A stretch of DNA of 64,000 bases from Darwinimomas sp963643215 (GTDB lineage Bacteria; Bacillota; Clostridia; Lachnospirales; Lachnospiraceae). Shown in pieces: positions 1 to 9,776 of this stretch; position 1 is the first letter of the stretch, and every line of letters starts with the position of its first letter. Below the pieces are notes generated by a model. It made no database searches. It was not told where the DNA came from and saw nothing but the letters and a program-made list of their open reading frames with translations. A program made the position numbers and the translations under genes. The stretch spans positions 1 through 64,000 of the forward strand of contig CAVIJY010000004.1 in NCBI GenBank assembly GCA_963643215.1, in the 5' to 3' direction.

Positions 1-32
1 CAGAAAAGCAGCTTCGCAGAGCTGCTTTTCTG
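1..32 (-). terminator. hairpin terminator downstream of sbcC
   Basis: A perfect 13-bp inverted repeat (arms 1-13 and 20-32, loop of 6) lies 26 bases past the sbcC stop codon. Each arm ends in an A/T run, so it can act as an intrinsic terminator for sbcCD and possibly also for a gene entering from the left edge. Confidence 0.75.
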
Positions 33-57
33 AATGGTTATTGAGTTTTTCTGCGCT

Positions 58-3000
58 CTATTCCATTACTATCTCTACGCTGCTTCCGCTGCTGTCGCGC
101 GCCCGGCTGACCACCAGCTTTCTCTGTATGCGCTCCTCCAGCTCGGTTCTGTGACTGATGATCCCGACCAGCCTGTCACTTTCCGTGAGCGATGCAAGCA
201 CATCCATCGCGTCATTCAATGATTTCTGATCAAGCGAGCCAAAGCCTTCATCTATGAAGAGCGCATCGGTCGTGATTCCGCCCGCATCAGAGCTGATCCG
301 GTCGGACAGACCCAGTGCCAGTGCAAGCGATGCCTTAAAGCTCTCGCCGCCCGACAGAGAGCTGACCGGGCGAACCTTTCCGGTTAGATTGTCGATAACA
401 TCAAGGCTCAGCGAGTTCTTGCCCGATATCTCCTCCGCATCCTCATGGCGCTTCAGCTCGTACCTTCGCTCGCTCATGGGCGACAGCCTCCTGTTGGCCG
501 CTGCTATGATGCTGTCAAAGCCTGTCGCCTGTATATACTGCTCCAGCGTGATCTTCTTCTTGCCTGCCAGATTGCCGTTGACAAGCTTGCTGAGCATATC
601 CAGCATGGCATATCTTCCGGCTGCCTTGTTCGCCTGATCTCCGCTCTTTCTGATACATTCGAGTATGCCTCTATTGTTTTCTGCGCGCTTTTTCATGTCT
701 GTCATGGCATTTCTGACGGCCTCTACCGCCTTTTCCTGCGCATCTCGCTGTGTGGTCAGCTCTGTCTCATCAACGCGCTGCTTGCCTGCGGCATCCGTCT
801 CTCTTGCCTTTAGTGCCGCATCTGCTCCTGCAACATCTGATCTGTATCTCTGCAGCACGCCCTCGATCTCTTCTATTCTCTCCTCGGGGATGCACGCATC
901 AAGGAATTCCTCGACACCTGCAAATGCTGCCTCTCTCAGAGCGCTTTCAAGGCGCTCTTTCTCTGCTTTCTCTGCCTCCCGTGCCTGCTTTTCGTTTTCT
1001 CTAAGATTGTCCGCCGCAGTCTTCGCTGCGATATGCGTCTCATATGCCTTGCTGTACTGCTCCTTTGCCGCTGCGATTTTTTCCTCTATCTTTGCGGTTC
1101 CTGCCTCCAGCTCTTCTCTTGCCTTCTGTGCCTGCTGCAGATTCTCATACTCCAGCTCCTGCATGCCTTCAAGCTGCGTCTGAGCCGCGACGAGCGCCCG
1201 ACTCTGGCTGCTCTGCTCAAGGCGGGTCCGCTCTATGTCGGTTCTCAGCGCTTCTCTCCTGTGATTCTCCTCTTCCAGCTTCTGTGTCAGCTCTGTCAGC
1301 CTTTCAGCATCCTTTTTCGCCTGGCCCAGTAAAACGCTTATCTCCTTTGCCCTCGTATCCAGCTGTCTGCAGCAGACGGCAAATCTCTCCATCTCGTGCT
1401 CAAAGCGCGGTCGCTTATCCGCCTCAGCCTTTATGCCTTCTGGTGCTGTCGCATTGTTATCTGCCGCTCCTGCTTCACTCGTACTTGCTTCTCTGCAAGG
1501 CATGCTGACATCTTCACCGGCATTTTTGACCGTATCCTTAGCACAGTCCTCGATAAACTCAGCCAGCTTCGCACCAAGTGCTTCGCGCCTGACAGCTGTC
1601 TCAGTCGTCTTTTTCTGAGCCGAAGAAACCGCCTCCTCCTTGCTTTTCCGACAGCTCTCCAGCTCTGCTCTGGCATCCTCCAGCTCTGCCGCGGTGCAGG
1701 AGCGCTCCAGAAGCTGCGCCGGATCCGGATGGTGCACTGATCCGCAAAGCGGACACGGCTCACCGTCTCTGAGCTCTCTTGCCAGCAGTCCCAGGCGCGA
1801 CCTGTCAAAGCTATGCTCCATTTTTCTGACCAGGCTCTCCTGCTCCTCATAAGCCTTCACCAGCTCCAGAGCCTTCTCTGCTTCTCTCTGAGTCTGCGCG
1901 CAGAGATCCTCGTACTCGGGTATATCCTCATCGCGTATGGCTTTCGCGCGTTTCTTCAATCCTTTCAGGCTTGTATCTGTCGCGGCATACCCGGCAGCCT
2001 GCACATCACTTCCTTCTACAGTCTTCTTCATGGCGCTGTCAGCCTCGATCTCCGCCTCCAGCTTCATGAGTTCCTCTTCCTGCTTTTTCAGATCTGCGTC
2101 CAGTCTGTCACATTCTTTTTTTGCCGCGGACATATCAGCTGCAGCCTTGTCACGCTTCTCATACGAAGGCTCCATATCCTTCAGTTTGCCTGCCTTAAGC
2201 CGCATATCCTGCGCCGCGGGTTCAGCCTCCTGCGCCTTCTCCGCCTCGGTCTTTGCGGATTTCATCGCAGCTTCTGCCGTCGCGGCAGTTCTGTCCTGCA
2301 TTGCTATGCTCTTCTGCAGCTCCTCCAGCTCCTGCTTCCCGGCTGTCCACTTATCGTAGATCGGCTTTACGACTCTTGTCGCCTTTTTTTGCACAGCGAG
2401 CCTCTGCTCCAGCTCCTTCATCTTCGGTCTCTGTTCACCAAGCTGTGCGCATCTGGCCTGCGCCTTCTCCAGCTCATCCAGCGCCCTGTTCATGCTCTGT
2501 GCAAGCGTCAGATCCCTCTGCAGCCCGGTCAGCTTCTCGGATTCTCCCGACAGCCGCTTCTGCGCAGCCTCGGCGCCTGTCACATCCTCGGCTATGATCC
2601 CCTCCGTCAGCTCTTCGACCTCACCGAGCCTGAACGCTGCAGACTTGCCGTCCAGCTCCTTCAGCTCGTCCAATCTTTGGGCGTAGCTGCTGTCATCCGC
2701 GCATGTGATACCTGCAAGATACTGTGCTATGGAGCGCGTGATCTCCTTCTGAGCATCATCCGCCTGTGATGTCATCTCCCTTAGCTTCTGCCCCATCCTG
2801 GCATATCCGCCGGTCATGAATACCTTCTGCAGAATCCTCGTGCGCTCATCTGAGCTTGCATTGAGCATCTTATAGAATTCACCCTGCGCGATCATGGAGA
2901 TCTGCTTGAACTGGTCGTATGTGATCTGCAGCAGATCTGTTACCGCCTCGTCTACAGCCCTCACTCCCTCTACCGGCGTCATGCTGCCGTCAAGCGCCTT

Positions 3001-3351
3001 AAGCACCGCACTTTCATTGCTTTTAGTATATCCGCTGCCTCTCAGCCTAGGCCGCATATAAGCCGGTGCTCTGCGTATCATATATGTATGTCCGCGATGG
3101 GTAAATGACAGCTCCACAAAACTCTCCGTCGCGGGATCCGCAAAATCACTGCGCAGGGAATATGTTCCCCTGTATGTACCGCTTGCTTCTCCGTAAAGCG
3201 CAAAGCACATGGCATCAAAAAGCGTGGTTTTACCGGCGCCCGTCTCACCTGTTATGAGAAACAGTCCCTTTCCCCCGAATCTTTCGAAATCAACCGATAC
3301 CTCGCCCGCATACGGTCCGAATGCAGATACAACCAGTTTAATCGGCTTCAT
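58..3351 (-). CDS. sbcC: exonuclease SbcCD subunit C (SMC-like ATPase)
   Basis: This is the large ATPase subunit of the SbcCD (Rad50-Mre11-like) nuclease, which opens DNA hairpins and processes blocked double-strand ends in the cytoplasm. The 1097-residue length fits the family. The N-terminal Walker A motif GETGAGKT is at residues 35-42. Long glutamate- and lysine-rich coiled coils flank a CPLC zinc hook at about residues 533-536, which in this family joins two SbcC molecules. The C-terminal ABC half carries the LSGGE signature followed by a Walker B region (FIDEGFGSLD). It starts 14 bases inside the end of sbcD, so the two are translationally coupled. A strong hairpin terminator follows. 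The product call is secure. Confidence 0.96.
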   Translation of the reverse strand: MKPIKLVVSAFGPYAGEVSVDFERFGGKGLFLITGETGAGKTTLFDAMCFALYGEASGTYRGTYSLRSDFADPATESFVELSFTHRGHTYMIRRAPAYMRPRLRGSGYTKSNESAVLKALDGSMTPVEGVRAVDEAVTDLLQITYDQFKQISMIAQGEFYKMLNASSDERTRILQKVFMTGGYARMGQKLREMTSQADDAQKEITRSIAQYLAGITCADDSSYAQRLDELKELDGKSAAFRLGEVEELTEGIIAEDVTGAEAAQKRLSGESEKLTGLQRDLTLAQSMNRALDELEKAQARCAQLGEQRPKMKELEQRLAVQKKATRVVKPIYDKWTAGKQELEELQKSIAMQDRTAATAEAAMKSAKTEAEKAQEAEPAAQDMRLKAGKLKDMEPSYEKRDKAAADMSAAKKECDRLDADLKKQEEELMKLEAEIEADSAMKKTVEGSDVQAAGYAATDTSLKGLKKRAKAIRDEDIPEYEDLCAQTQREAEKALELVKAYEEQESLVRKMEHSFDRSRLGLLARELRDGEPCPLCGSVHHPDPAQLLERSCTAAELEDARAELESCRKSKEEAVSSAQKKTTETAVRREALGAKLAEFIEDCAKDTVKNAGEDVSMPCREASTSEAGAADNNATAPEGIKAEADKRPRFEHEMERFAVCCRQLDTRAKEISVLLGQAKKDAERLTELTQKLEEENHRREALRTDIERTRLEQSSQSRALVAAQTQLEGMQELEYENLQQAQKAREELEAGTAKIEEKIAAAKEQYSKAYETHIAAKTAADNLRENEKQAREAEKAEKERLESALREAAFAGVEEFLDACIPEERIEEIEGVLQRYRSDVAGADAALKARETDAAGKQRVDETELTTQRDAQEKAVEAVRNAMTDMKKRAENNRGILECIRKSGDQANKAAGRYAMLDMLSKLVNGNLAGKKKITLEQYIQATGFDSIIAAANRRLSPMSERRYELKRHEDAEEISGKNSLSLDVIDNLTGKVRPVSSLSGGESFKASLALALGLSDRISSDAGGITTDALFIDEGFGSLDQKSLNDAMDVLASLTESDRLVGIISHRTELEERIQRKLVVSRARDSSGSSVEIVME

Positions 3352-4495
3352 CTATGATGCCTCCCTCCTTCGCAGCCTCCTTGAGCAGCTCCCATTCCTC
3401 CTCAGTCGGCTCCGTGCCCATCAGCTGCCTGTAGAAATCGCCCATCAGCTCTTCAAAGCTCTTTTTCCTTGTCACCTCTGCAAATGTAAAGCTCTCTATC
3501 GCTCTGGTGTGACTGTTTTCGTAATCCATATGTACTGCGTTCGGATATGAGCCTTTAATGACGGACATGGCATCGGGTATGATCACCTCGTCTGTCAGCG
3601 TTACATATACATAATCATCCGGATATACCACATTTTCCTGCGCTATCACATCCCTGAGCTTCCCCTTTATACGGCGCATCTCATGAAGCGGTCTAAGCGG
3701 AATCACCTCCACCCTTACATCTCCCTTTTCACCCATCGTCACCAGCACCGCTCCCTTGTTCTGTCCGATCTCGCTGAGCGAATACTTGAGCGGAGAGCCG
3801 CAATAACGCACCGTGTCCCGGCATATTCGCTGCGGTCTGTGGATATGCCCCAGCGCTGCATAGTCAAACATGTCAAATGCACTCGCGTCTACTCTTTCAA
3901 CCGTCCCGACAAACTCCGGCGCCACGGTCTCTGCGCCTGAGGCGTCAGGCATCGCTGTACCGGATGTGACAAACTGATGCGAAAGGATGACATTTCTCTG
4001 TGAGGTATCGATATCACATATAGAGAGCGCGGATCTGATCGCCGCATCATATGAGGATGTATCCAGCTCCTCATGATAGAATCTGACTCTTGAGGCCTTC
4101 ACAAACGGCAGCAGCCAGAATTTCACCTCCCCGTGATCGTCGTCAAGCGTCACGCACGGCACATCTCCCCGATATTCCCCGGCTATATGTATCTCATGTG
4201 CTCTGAAGAGTCTGCTTCCGAAGCCCAGCCGGATATCCGAGTCATGATTCCCGCTTATGGCAAGCACTGCTGTATCCTGCTTTGCCAGCTCTGTCAGAAA
4301 ATAGTCCCACAGCTCCACGGCTCCCTCCGACGGCTGTGCCATATCATAGACATCGCCGGCTATAAGCACCGCATCGGCCTTTTGTTCCCTGCATATTTTC
4401 AATATTTCATCAAGTATATACCGCTGGTCAGCCAGCATCGATATACCGCACACAGATTTGCCCAGATGAAGATCGCTCAGATGTATGAATCTCAT
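3338..4495 (-). CDS. sbcD: exonuclease SbcCD subunit D (Mre11-like nuclease)
   Basis: Metallophosphoesterase subunit of SbcCD. The protein begins MRFIHLSDLHLGK, the usual SbcD start, and carries the ordered metal-binding motifs: DLH near the start, GDVYD, GNHD and GHIH. Length from this start is 385 residues, normal for SbcD. An in-frame ATG nine bases upstream (4504) leaves only one base after the AAGGAG ribosome binding site. The ATG at 4495 sits about 10 bases from it and gives the family N-terminus, so I prefer it. Frame remains open to 4639, but that part crosses a dispersed repeat and is not coding. It is co-transcribed with sbcC, with a 14-base overlap. Confidence 0.94.
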   Translation of the reverse strand: MRFIHLSDLHLGKSVCGISMLADQRYILDEILKICREQKADAVLIAGDVYDMAQPSEGAVELWDYFLTELAKQDTAVLAISGNHDSDIRLGFGSRLFRAHEIHIAGEYRGDVPCVTLDDDHGEVKFWLLPFVKASRVRFYHEELDTSSYDAAIRSALSICDIDTSQRNVILSHQFVTSGTAMPDASGAETVAPEFVGTVERVDASAFDMFDYAALGHIHRPQRICRDTVRYCGSPLKYSLSEIGQNKGAVLVTMGEKGDVRVEVIPLRPLHEMRRIKGKLRDVIAQENVVYPDDYVYVTLTDEVIIPDAMSVIKGSYPNAVHMDYENSHTRAIESFTFAEVTRKKSFEELMGDFYRQLMGTEPTEEEWELLKEAAKEGGIIDEAD

Positions 4496-4573
4496 GCTTT
4501 CCATTCTCCTTGATTCTATAATCAAACGCACTCGGATACTGTCGGGTTTTTGTGATAACCTTGGGATCGGGAC

Positions 4574-4637
4574 CGAATTGTGGAAGTGCAAAGCACGAAA
4601 CAATCCGAGTAACCGGAGGTTCGGGTGCACCCGAACC
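4574..4637 (+). repeat. dispersed two-hairpin repeat, copy 1
   Basis: Copy 1 of a repeat found three times in this window. Hairpin 1 pairs 4574-4581 with 4600-4607 (one mismatch) and holds an inner GTGC/GCAC stem. Hairpin 2 (4618-4637) is a perfect 20-base palindrome. It sits between the 3' end of the PucR-type gene and the 5' end of sbcD, in the opposite orientation to both. Confidence 0.85.
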
Positions 4638-4783
4638 AACCTTTACTGCCTGACTTGAACATCCCCCGGTACATCTGCATCTTATCACATCTTGCTTGTT
4701 GTGTTTGCCGTTAATCTCCGGTGAAGCAGTCATACATCATGATTTACTTATTGCACTGATATTTGAATCTCTCCGCGAAGGCA

Positions 4784-6223
4784 TCACGGCTCTGACAGGG
4801 CATGTCTGTCCAGCAATCTGAATGACAGTCTCATATACATCTTGGTATAAGGATCATTCAGGCCGCATCCCAGCAGCTCCTCTATACGCCGGAGCCTGTA
4901 CAGGACGGTATTCTTGTGGACATACAGTACCTGCACGGTTTTGCTCACGGAGCAGTCATGCATCAAATATGCCCGAAATGTCTCATAAAGCGTCTTGTCC
5001 TGGCGATACAGCCTGTATATATCCTGATGGCATGCCGCCAGGCATCTCTGCGCGGAATACTGACTTTGTATGATATAGTCCACGGCACATGCGTAAAAAT
5101 CGCATATGCGCTGCGGACTGCTTTCCCCGCATCCGTATTCGAGCGCATACATGGCCTGCTCAAGCAGCATAGGTATCAGATCAAAGCCCTGAACACTGTT
5201 GCTGGCGCCCATGTATACGCTGGTGTCCCGAAAAAGCCCGTTCAGCCGATCTCTTCTCTTCTGATCATCCATCAGATCATCATCCGCCAGCAATATCATC
5301 AGCTCATCCTTTGCGCCGCACAGGTCATATGGAAATGCCGCCGCTACTGCAGAAAGATAATGCTGGTATGTGCTCTTGAACAGATCCTCCTCGTCATGTG
5401 ATCTGAAATCTATAGCATATACACGATAGTGATGCTCCGGCTTCCATGACCTCTGATCTATAAAATGCAGCGTATTCTCGTCGTTCAGCTCCTCACCTGT
5501 CAGGAAACGCTTCAGCAGGGAATTGCTCGAATCCGTCCCTCTTTGCTTCATGCTCAGAACCGGTGCAAGCATGTCTGCCAGCATGCTCATGACCTGCATG
5601 TGTCCGTCATTCAGCTCATGATCCTTTTCTATCACAGACATATAGCCTGCGAGTCTTCCGTTGTAAAACATCGATGCGGATACATTATCCGACATGCCGC
5701 TGTCCGGCCGAAATCGGAAATGCACCACATCTCCCCCAAGGTGATACGACACATGCGCCTCTGACAGTTCTATGGACGAAGCAAAGGATGAATATCCGTA
5801 TGTCTTCATATGCCACCATTCCCGGTCTACGCTGTCCGCATTGTAACGCTCGGAGCTGGCGATACATGCATGATTGGCATCGGTTATGGTGATCGGATTG
5901 TGAAATACGATATTGCACAGCTCCACTACCCTTTGAAAATCGCATCTTTTTATAGCCTCCTCTACCTGCCCCTGCCAGTCGAACATGATGTCAAACAGTG
6001 ACTGAAGCAGCTCAAATCCCTCGCGAAGGCTCAGATCAGGCATGCGTATGACATCCTCTTCCCAGGTATACAGACAGTCCGGGCCATCCTGGCTGACCAC
6101 AACGCAGTTGGTGGCATATACCAGCCTTGCGCTTCGCAGGATCCTTGGCGACTCTCTTCGTATATGAATCTCCGGCTCAAATGCCTCCAGCAGATCCGCG
6201 ATATTCCACATGCTCAGCTTCAT
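4784..6223 (-). CDS. PucR-type helix-turn-helix transcriptional regulator
   Basis: Cytoplasmic one-component regulator of the PucR/CdaR type. The last 60 or so residues form the HTH_30 domain characteristic of the family (CSVSKTVQVLYVHKNTVLYR), which binds DNA. The preceding 400 residues are a sensor region typical of regulators of purine, sugar-diacid or amino-acid genes; no specific ligand can be read from the sequence. Length is 479 residues. The ATG at 6223 has AGGGAG seven bases upstream. It is divergent from a GPH-type symporter across a 341-bp region, so it probably controls that transporter. The regulatory role is well supported; the effector is unknown. Confidence 0.88.
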   Translation of the reverse strand: MKLSMWNIADLLEAFEPEIHIRRESPRILRSARLVYATNCVVVSQDGPDCLYTWEEDVIRMPDLSLREGFELLQSLFDIMFDWQGQVEEAIKRCDFQRVVELCNIVFHNPITITDANHACIASSERYNADSVDREWWHMKTYGYSSFASSIELSEAHVSYHLGGDVVHFRFRPDSGMSDNVSASMFYNGRLAGYMSVIEKDHELNDGHMQVMSMLADMLAPVLSMKQRGTDSSNSLLKRFLTGEELNDENTLHFIDQRSWKPEHHYRVYAIDFRSHDEEDLFKSTYQHYLSAVAAAFPYDLCGAKDELMILLADDDLMDDQKRRDRLNGLFRDTSVYMGASNSVQGFDLIPMLLEQAMYALEYGCGESSPQRICDFYACAVDYIIQSQYSAQRCLAACHQDIYRLYRQDKTLYETFRAYLMHDCSVSKTVQVLYVHKNTVLYRLRRIEELLGCGLNDPYTKMYMRLSFRLLDRHALSEP

Positions 6224-6564
6224 GGTCAGGCTCCCTCCCGCACTTCTTTTTCACATTGGTTCTCCATATGGTCGATTAGCACAAATCATTGTATCATCAT
6301 TTTGATGCAATGAAATGCAAAAAACAGTCAGAATGTTGCAAACGCATCTTTGTGCTGTCCACAATTTGTACTGTTGTCACAATCAGTATAAATCAAATGC
6401 TCAAAATGATGTACCGACATAACATATGTGAGCAGCCCTTCGAACTGTACAATATACATAAGAGGCATTGCAAAACCGCTGCGGCGATTGTGCATCTGTA
6501 ACATAGGCTTAGACGCATGCACAAAAAATGCTTCATATCAACGCATAACGAAGGAGGAAACGTC
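6224..6564. other. divergent intergenic region between regulator and symporter
   Basis: This 341-bp A+T-rich spacer must hold the promoters of both divergent genes. TGCAA/TGCAT-like words recur around 6305-6350 (GATGCAATG, AATGCAAAA, GTTGCAAAC) and could be regulator sites. I see no -35/-10 pair good enough to call, no hairpin terminator and no small gene. The AAGGAGG at 6551-6557 is the symporter ribosome binding site. Confidence 0.5.
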
Positions 6565-7926
6565 GTGCAACCTACATGCAGTAAGAAAGAAATCTGGACC
6601 ATGGGATCCTATTCCCTGCTGACTCTTTCCATCATGGTCGGCTTCATGTATCTGAATACCTTTGCTACCGAGGTGCTCAAGATTCCGGCGGCTGTGCTCG
6701 CGACAGCTCTGCTTATCGCAAAGTCGATAGACTTCGTTGTCAGTCTGTTCTGCGGAGTAATCATCGAAAAAGTCAAGATAGGAAACAAGGGCAAGAATCA
6801 GACCTGGCTCTACTACGGCCGCTGGGTGCTGGCAGTTATGATCATGCTCGAGGTTGCCAACACCAGCGTCGCACCATTGGCAGTACGCGTCGCCGTGCTC
6901 AGCGTCTCGTATACGGTTCTCAACTGTCTGATGAACTTCATACAGACATCCTATTATGGTCTTGTGGCTGTCATAGCCGGTCCCAACCCAGCCAACAGAA
7001 ACGCCATGACCATCACCATGATCCGTCAGACTACCATCGTCACTCTGATCTGCTCATCTATCCCCACGCTTGTAACCATACTTCCCTTCGGAAGCTGGAA
7101 CTACTTCATAGTAGCAGTTGTATTTATGCTTCCCATGCCCTTCGCTCTCGGCGCTATCTCAAAGCTTGCCGATGGCAAGGATGCTCCCGTAGGTCAGTCT
7201 GCAAGCGGTGCTCCGCGCGTCACAGTCAAGGATATGCTGGAATCACTCTTTAAGAATCCGCAGCTTCTAGCGCTGTTCATATCATTTACGATACTCTACA
7301 CCGGCACATACATGTATATGGCCAACTACACATATTATTTCATCTATGTGGTAGGCGATTTTACAAAGATGTCTCTGGCCTCTCTGTCTGGCGCACTGCT
7401 CGGCATCGTCGCTGCGATCATCATGCCCAAGCTCGGCATCAAGGTCGGCAAGAAATGGGCCTGCGTGCTCGGCTTCGCTACATTCGGACTTGGGCTGATC
7501 GGCATAAATCTGATGGGCGCTCAGCACTGGGTATGGTACATCATCTTTATGAGTGTCGGAACATGCGGAACATATACCTACTCTTCATTCTCGGTAACCA
7601 TGTATCTGGACTGCGGCGAGTGGTATCTGAATAAAACCGGCAAGGATATGAGAACCATCGCGATAGGTCTTGCTTCACCGCCCATGAAGATCGGTATGGC
7701 GCTGGGCGGCACTGTAGGACTGTATCTGCTTAGCTCTACCGGATATACTGCAGGCTTTACTCCTGACGATGCCTGGGTCAAGAGCTTTATGTTCATCTGC
7801 TGGGTTGTTCCTGCGTCCATATATCTGACCGCAGCTGTTATCATGGCTGTCTTCTATCGGATTTCGGACGAGGATGCCGCCCGCTACGCTCAGGAAAATA
7901 CAGCCAAGCTTCAGCAGAATTCTTAA
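6565..7926 (+). CDS. GPH-family (MelB-like) cation:sugar symporter
   Basis: Integral membrane transporter of the glycoside-pentoside-hexuronide:cation symporter family (major facilitator superfamily), which takes up sugars or glycosides with Na+ or H+. About 12 hydrophobic segments span the 453 residues. The N-terminus (KKEIWTMGSYSLLTLSIMVGFMYLNTF) and the GNKGKNQTWLYYGRW loop between early helices resemble this family. I choose the GTG at 6565 because AAGGAGG (6551-6557) lies seven bases before it; the upstream ATG at 6517 lacks a ribosome binding site. It is divergent from a PucR-type regulator. The substrate cannot be assigned, since no glycosidase lies alongside. Confidence 0.85.
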   Translation: MQPTCSKKEIWTMGSYSLLTLSIMVGFMYLNTFATEVLKIPAAVLATALLIAKSIDFVVSLFCGVIIEKVKIGNKGKNQTWLYYGRWVLAVMIMLEVANTSVAPLAVRVAVLSVSYTVLNCLMNFIQTSYYGLVAVIAGPNPANRNAMTITMIRQTTIVTLICSSIPTLVTILPFGSWNYFIVAVVFMLPMPFALGAISKLADGKDAPVGQSASGAPRVTVKDMLESLFKNPQLLALFISFTILYTGTYMYMANYTYYFIYVVGDFTKMSLASLSGALLGIVAAIIMPKLGIKVGKKWACVLGFATFGLGLIGINLMGAQHWVWYIIFMSVGTCGTYTYSSFSVTMYLDCGEWYLNKTGKDMRTIAIGLASPPMKIGMALGGTVGLYLLSSTGYTAGFTPDDAWVKSFMFICWVVPASIYLTAAVIMAVFYRISDEDAARYAQENTAKLQQNS

Positions 7927-8025
7927 TTATGACTAAGGTTCGTTTTATCCTTGTTTAAGTAATGCCGTATATCATGACTTCAGGTAGAGATACTGCCACT
8001 GCTATTTTCAGGAGGATGATATACA

Positions 8026-9669
8026 ATGAAGAAAAATATTGCGATAGTTACAGCTATGATGCTGTCGCTTTCCATGGCGGGATGCGGTGCCGCGTCGACC
8101 TCAGGGGCGTCCGGTACCGCATCCGCTTCGGCTCAGGCAGATATGACTGATGCATCCGATGCCCCAGCTCAGAGCGACAGTCCGTCAGACGCTCCCGGCA
8201 GCATACCTGATGCCGGCTCCGACGAGAAGATCCCCGGCGAGAAACCCGAGGATGCTTCAGAAGGCAAGTCGGGAGGGGAAGCTCCCCGCGAGGACTCGGA
8301 AAGCGCCCCGGACAACAAGCCCGAGGGGGCTGCTCCCGGTGAGAAGCCTGATGATGCTCCCGGCGGCAAGCCCGGTGATGCTCCCGACGGTAAACCCGGC
8401 GATGCTCCCGGCGGTAAACCCGGTGATGCTCCCGGCGGCAAGCCCGGCTCTTCAGGCGCGTCCGATGTCACTTATACAGCGGTGACTTCATTCTCAGAGG
8501 CAGCCGCAGACGACAGCGGCGTGTATTCCTCTCAGACAGCTGACGAAAATGCGGTGCTTATAGATACGACGCAGACCGTCACGCTCACCAGTCCCTCTGT
8601 CACAAAAACAGGCGATTCCGACGGTGGCGACAACTGCAACTTCTACGGACTCAATGCCGGTATTCTCGTCAAGGGCGGGGCTACTGTCAATATATCCGGA
8701 GGAACCGTCACCACCGACGCGAAGGGCGCAAACGGTGTCTTCTCATACGGCGGCAACGGAGGTCGAAACGGAGGCGCGGGTGACGGCACCACGGTCAACA
8801 TATCTGATACTGTCATCAAAACCACCGGCGACGGCGCAGGCGGCATCATGACCACCGGCGGCGGTGTCACCAATGCCTCAAATCTCACTATTGACACCAG
8901 CGGACAGTCCTCTGCGGCCATCAGAACAGATCGCGGCGGCGGCAGCGTAACCGTGACCGGCGGACGCTATACAACAAACGGTCTTGGCTCTCCTGCCATC
9001 TATTCCACTGCGGATATCAAGGTTTCCGATGCTGTCCTTACATCAAACCTGTCCGAGGGTGTATGCATAGAGGGCAAGAACAGCGTCGAGCTCACCGACT
9101 GCGACCTTACCGTGAACAATACAAAATGCAACGGTCATGCTACATTTCTGGATTCCATCATGATCTACCAGTCCATGAGCGGCGACGCTGACTCCGGCAC
9201 ATCGGCATTTACCATGACCGGCGGAAGCCTTACAAGCCGCAGCGGACATGTCTTCCATGTGACCAATACCAACGCCGTCATCACGCTGAGCGGTGTTGAC
9301 ATCACGAATGAGGACGCTGACAATGTGCTGCTTTCCGTATGTGATGACGGATGGAGCGGTGCCGAGAATATAGCAACGCTTAAGGCCTCCGGTCAGACTC
9401 TGTCCGGCAGTATACTCGTCGGTGACAACTCAAAGCTCACCCTCAGCCTCACTGACGGATCCGCTTTTACAGGAAGCATCGGCGGTCAGATCAAAGACAG
9501 CACAGGCAAGAGCGTCTCAACCGAGACAGGCGATGTTTCTGTATCTCTTGACTCCTCGAGCTCCTGGACACTTACCGCAGACAGCTATATAACTGCTTTT
9601 GACGGGGATGCATCACAGATCGTCTCCAACGGATACAAGCTCTATGTAAACGGCAAAGCCATCAACTGA
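8026..9669 (+). CDS. surface lipoprotein with DAPGGKPG repeats and beta-helix-like domain
   Basis: Predicted exported lipoprotein of 547 residues. A signal peptide ends in a lipobox (SMAGC, lipidated Cys20). Residues 21-145 are a Pro/Gly/Asp/Lys-rich spacer containing octapeptide repeats DAPGGKPG. From about residue 150 to the end are many short Gly/Thr/Ser-rich strands with recurring patterns such as VNISGGTV, VTVTGGRY and FTMTGGSL, as in right-handed parallel beta-helix proteins that bind or cleave carbohydrate. No catalytic residues can be named. AGGAGG precedes the ATG by about 11 bases. It stands alone with its own terminator, between a sugar symporter and pepD. A carbohydrate-related surface role is inference. 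Confidence 0.8.
   Translation: MKKNIAIVTAMMLSLSMAGCGAASTSGASGTASASAQADMTDASDAPAQSDSPSDAPGSIPDAGSDEKIPGEKPEDASEGKSGGEAPREDSESAPDNKPEGAAPGEKPDDAPGGKPGDAPDGKPGDAPGGKPGDAPGGKPGSSGASDVTYTAVTSFSEAAADDSGVYSSQTADENAVLIDTTQTVTLTSPSVTKTGDSDGGDNCNFYGLNAGILVKGGATVNISGGTVTTDAKGANGVFSYGGNGGRNGGAGDGTTVNISDTVIKTTGDGAGGIMTTGGGVTNASNLTIDTSGQSSAAIRTDRGGGSVTVTGGRYTTNGLGSPAIYSTADIKVSDAVLTSNLSEGVCIEGKNSVELTDCDLTVNNTKCNGHATFLDSIMIYQSMSGDADSGTSAFTMTGGSLTSRSGHVFHVTNTNAVITLSGVDITNEDADNVLLSVCDDGWSGAENIATLKASGQTLSGSILVGDNSKLTLSLTDGSAFTGSIGGQIKDSTGKSVSTETGDVSVSLDSSSSWTLTADSYITAFDGDASQIVSNGYKLYVNGKAIN
8353..8448 (+). repeat. 24-bp in-frame tandem repeat, 4 units
   Basis: Four consecutive 24-bp units (starting 8353, 8377, 8401, 8425) each encode DAPGGKPG or DAPDGKPG in the lipoprotein spacer. 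Degenerate units continue upstream. The units are nearly identical in DNA, so copy number could change by slippage or recombination without shifting the frame. Confidence 0.9.
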
Positions 9670-9698
9670 ATCGGGCAGAAGGCGATGTGCTAAATCAT

Positions 9699-9741
9699 AA
9701 AATCCCCACGCAGCATCTTTCAGAGCGGCGTGGGGATTTTT
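9699..9741. terminator. bidirectional terminator between lipoprotein gene and pepD
   Basis: Perfect 13-bp inverted repeat (9699-9711 with 9728-9740). The plus-strand transcript continues into a run of T, and the A-run on the other side serves the minus strand. It lies between two convergent genes, 29 bases past the lipoprotein stop and 36 bases past the pepD stop. Confidence 0.88.
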
Positions 9742-9776
9742 CATGACTATGGAATTTGATATTATGGATTTTGATA

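Noticed and set aside
1813..2769. Long plus-strand reading frame opposite sbcC
   Set aside because: It lies wholly antisense to the secure sbcC gene, is rich in Leu/Arg/Ser/Cys as expected from the complement of coiled-coil codons, and has no ribosome binding site or family motif.
4496..4639. N-terminal extension of SbcD to 4639
   Set aside because: The extension reads through dispersed repeat copy 1, and the family start MRFIHLSDLHLG is at 4495.
8353..8448. CRISPR array
   Set aside because: The 24-bp units are directly adjacent without spacers and encode an in-frame octapeptide repeat.
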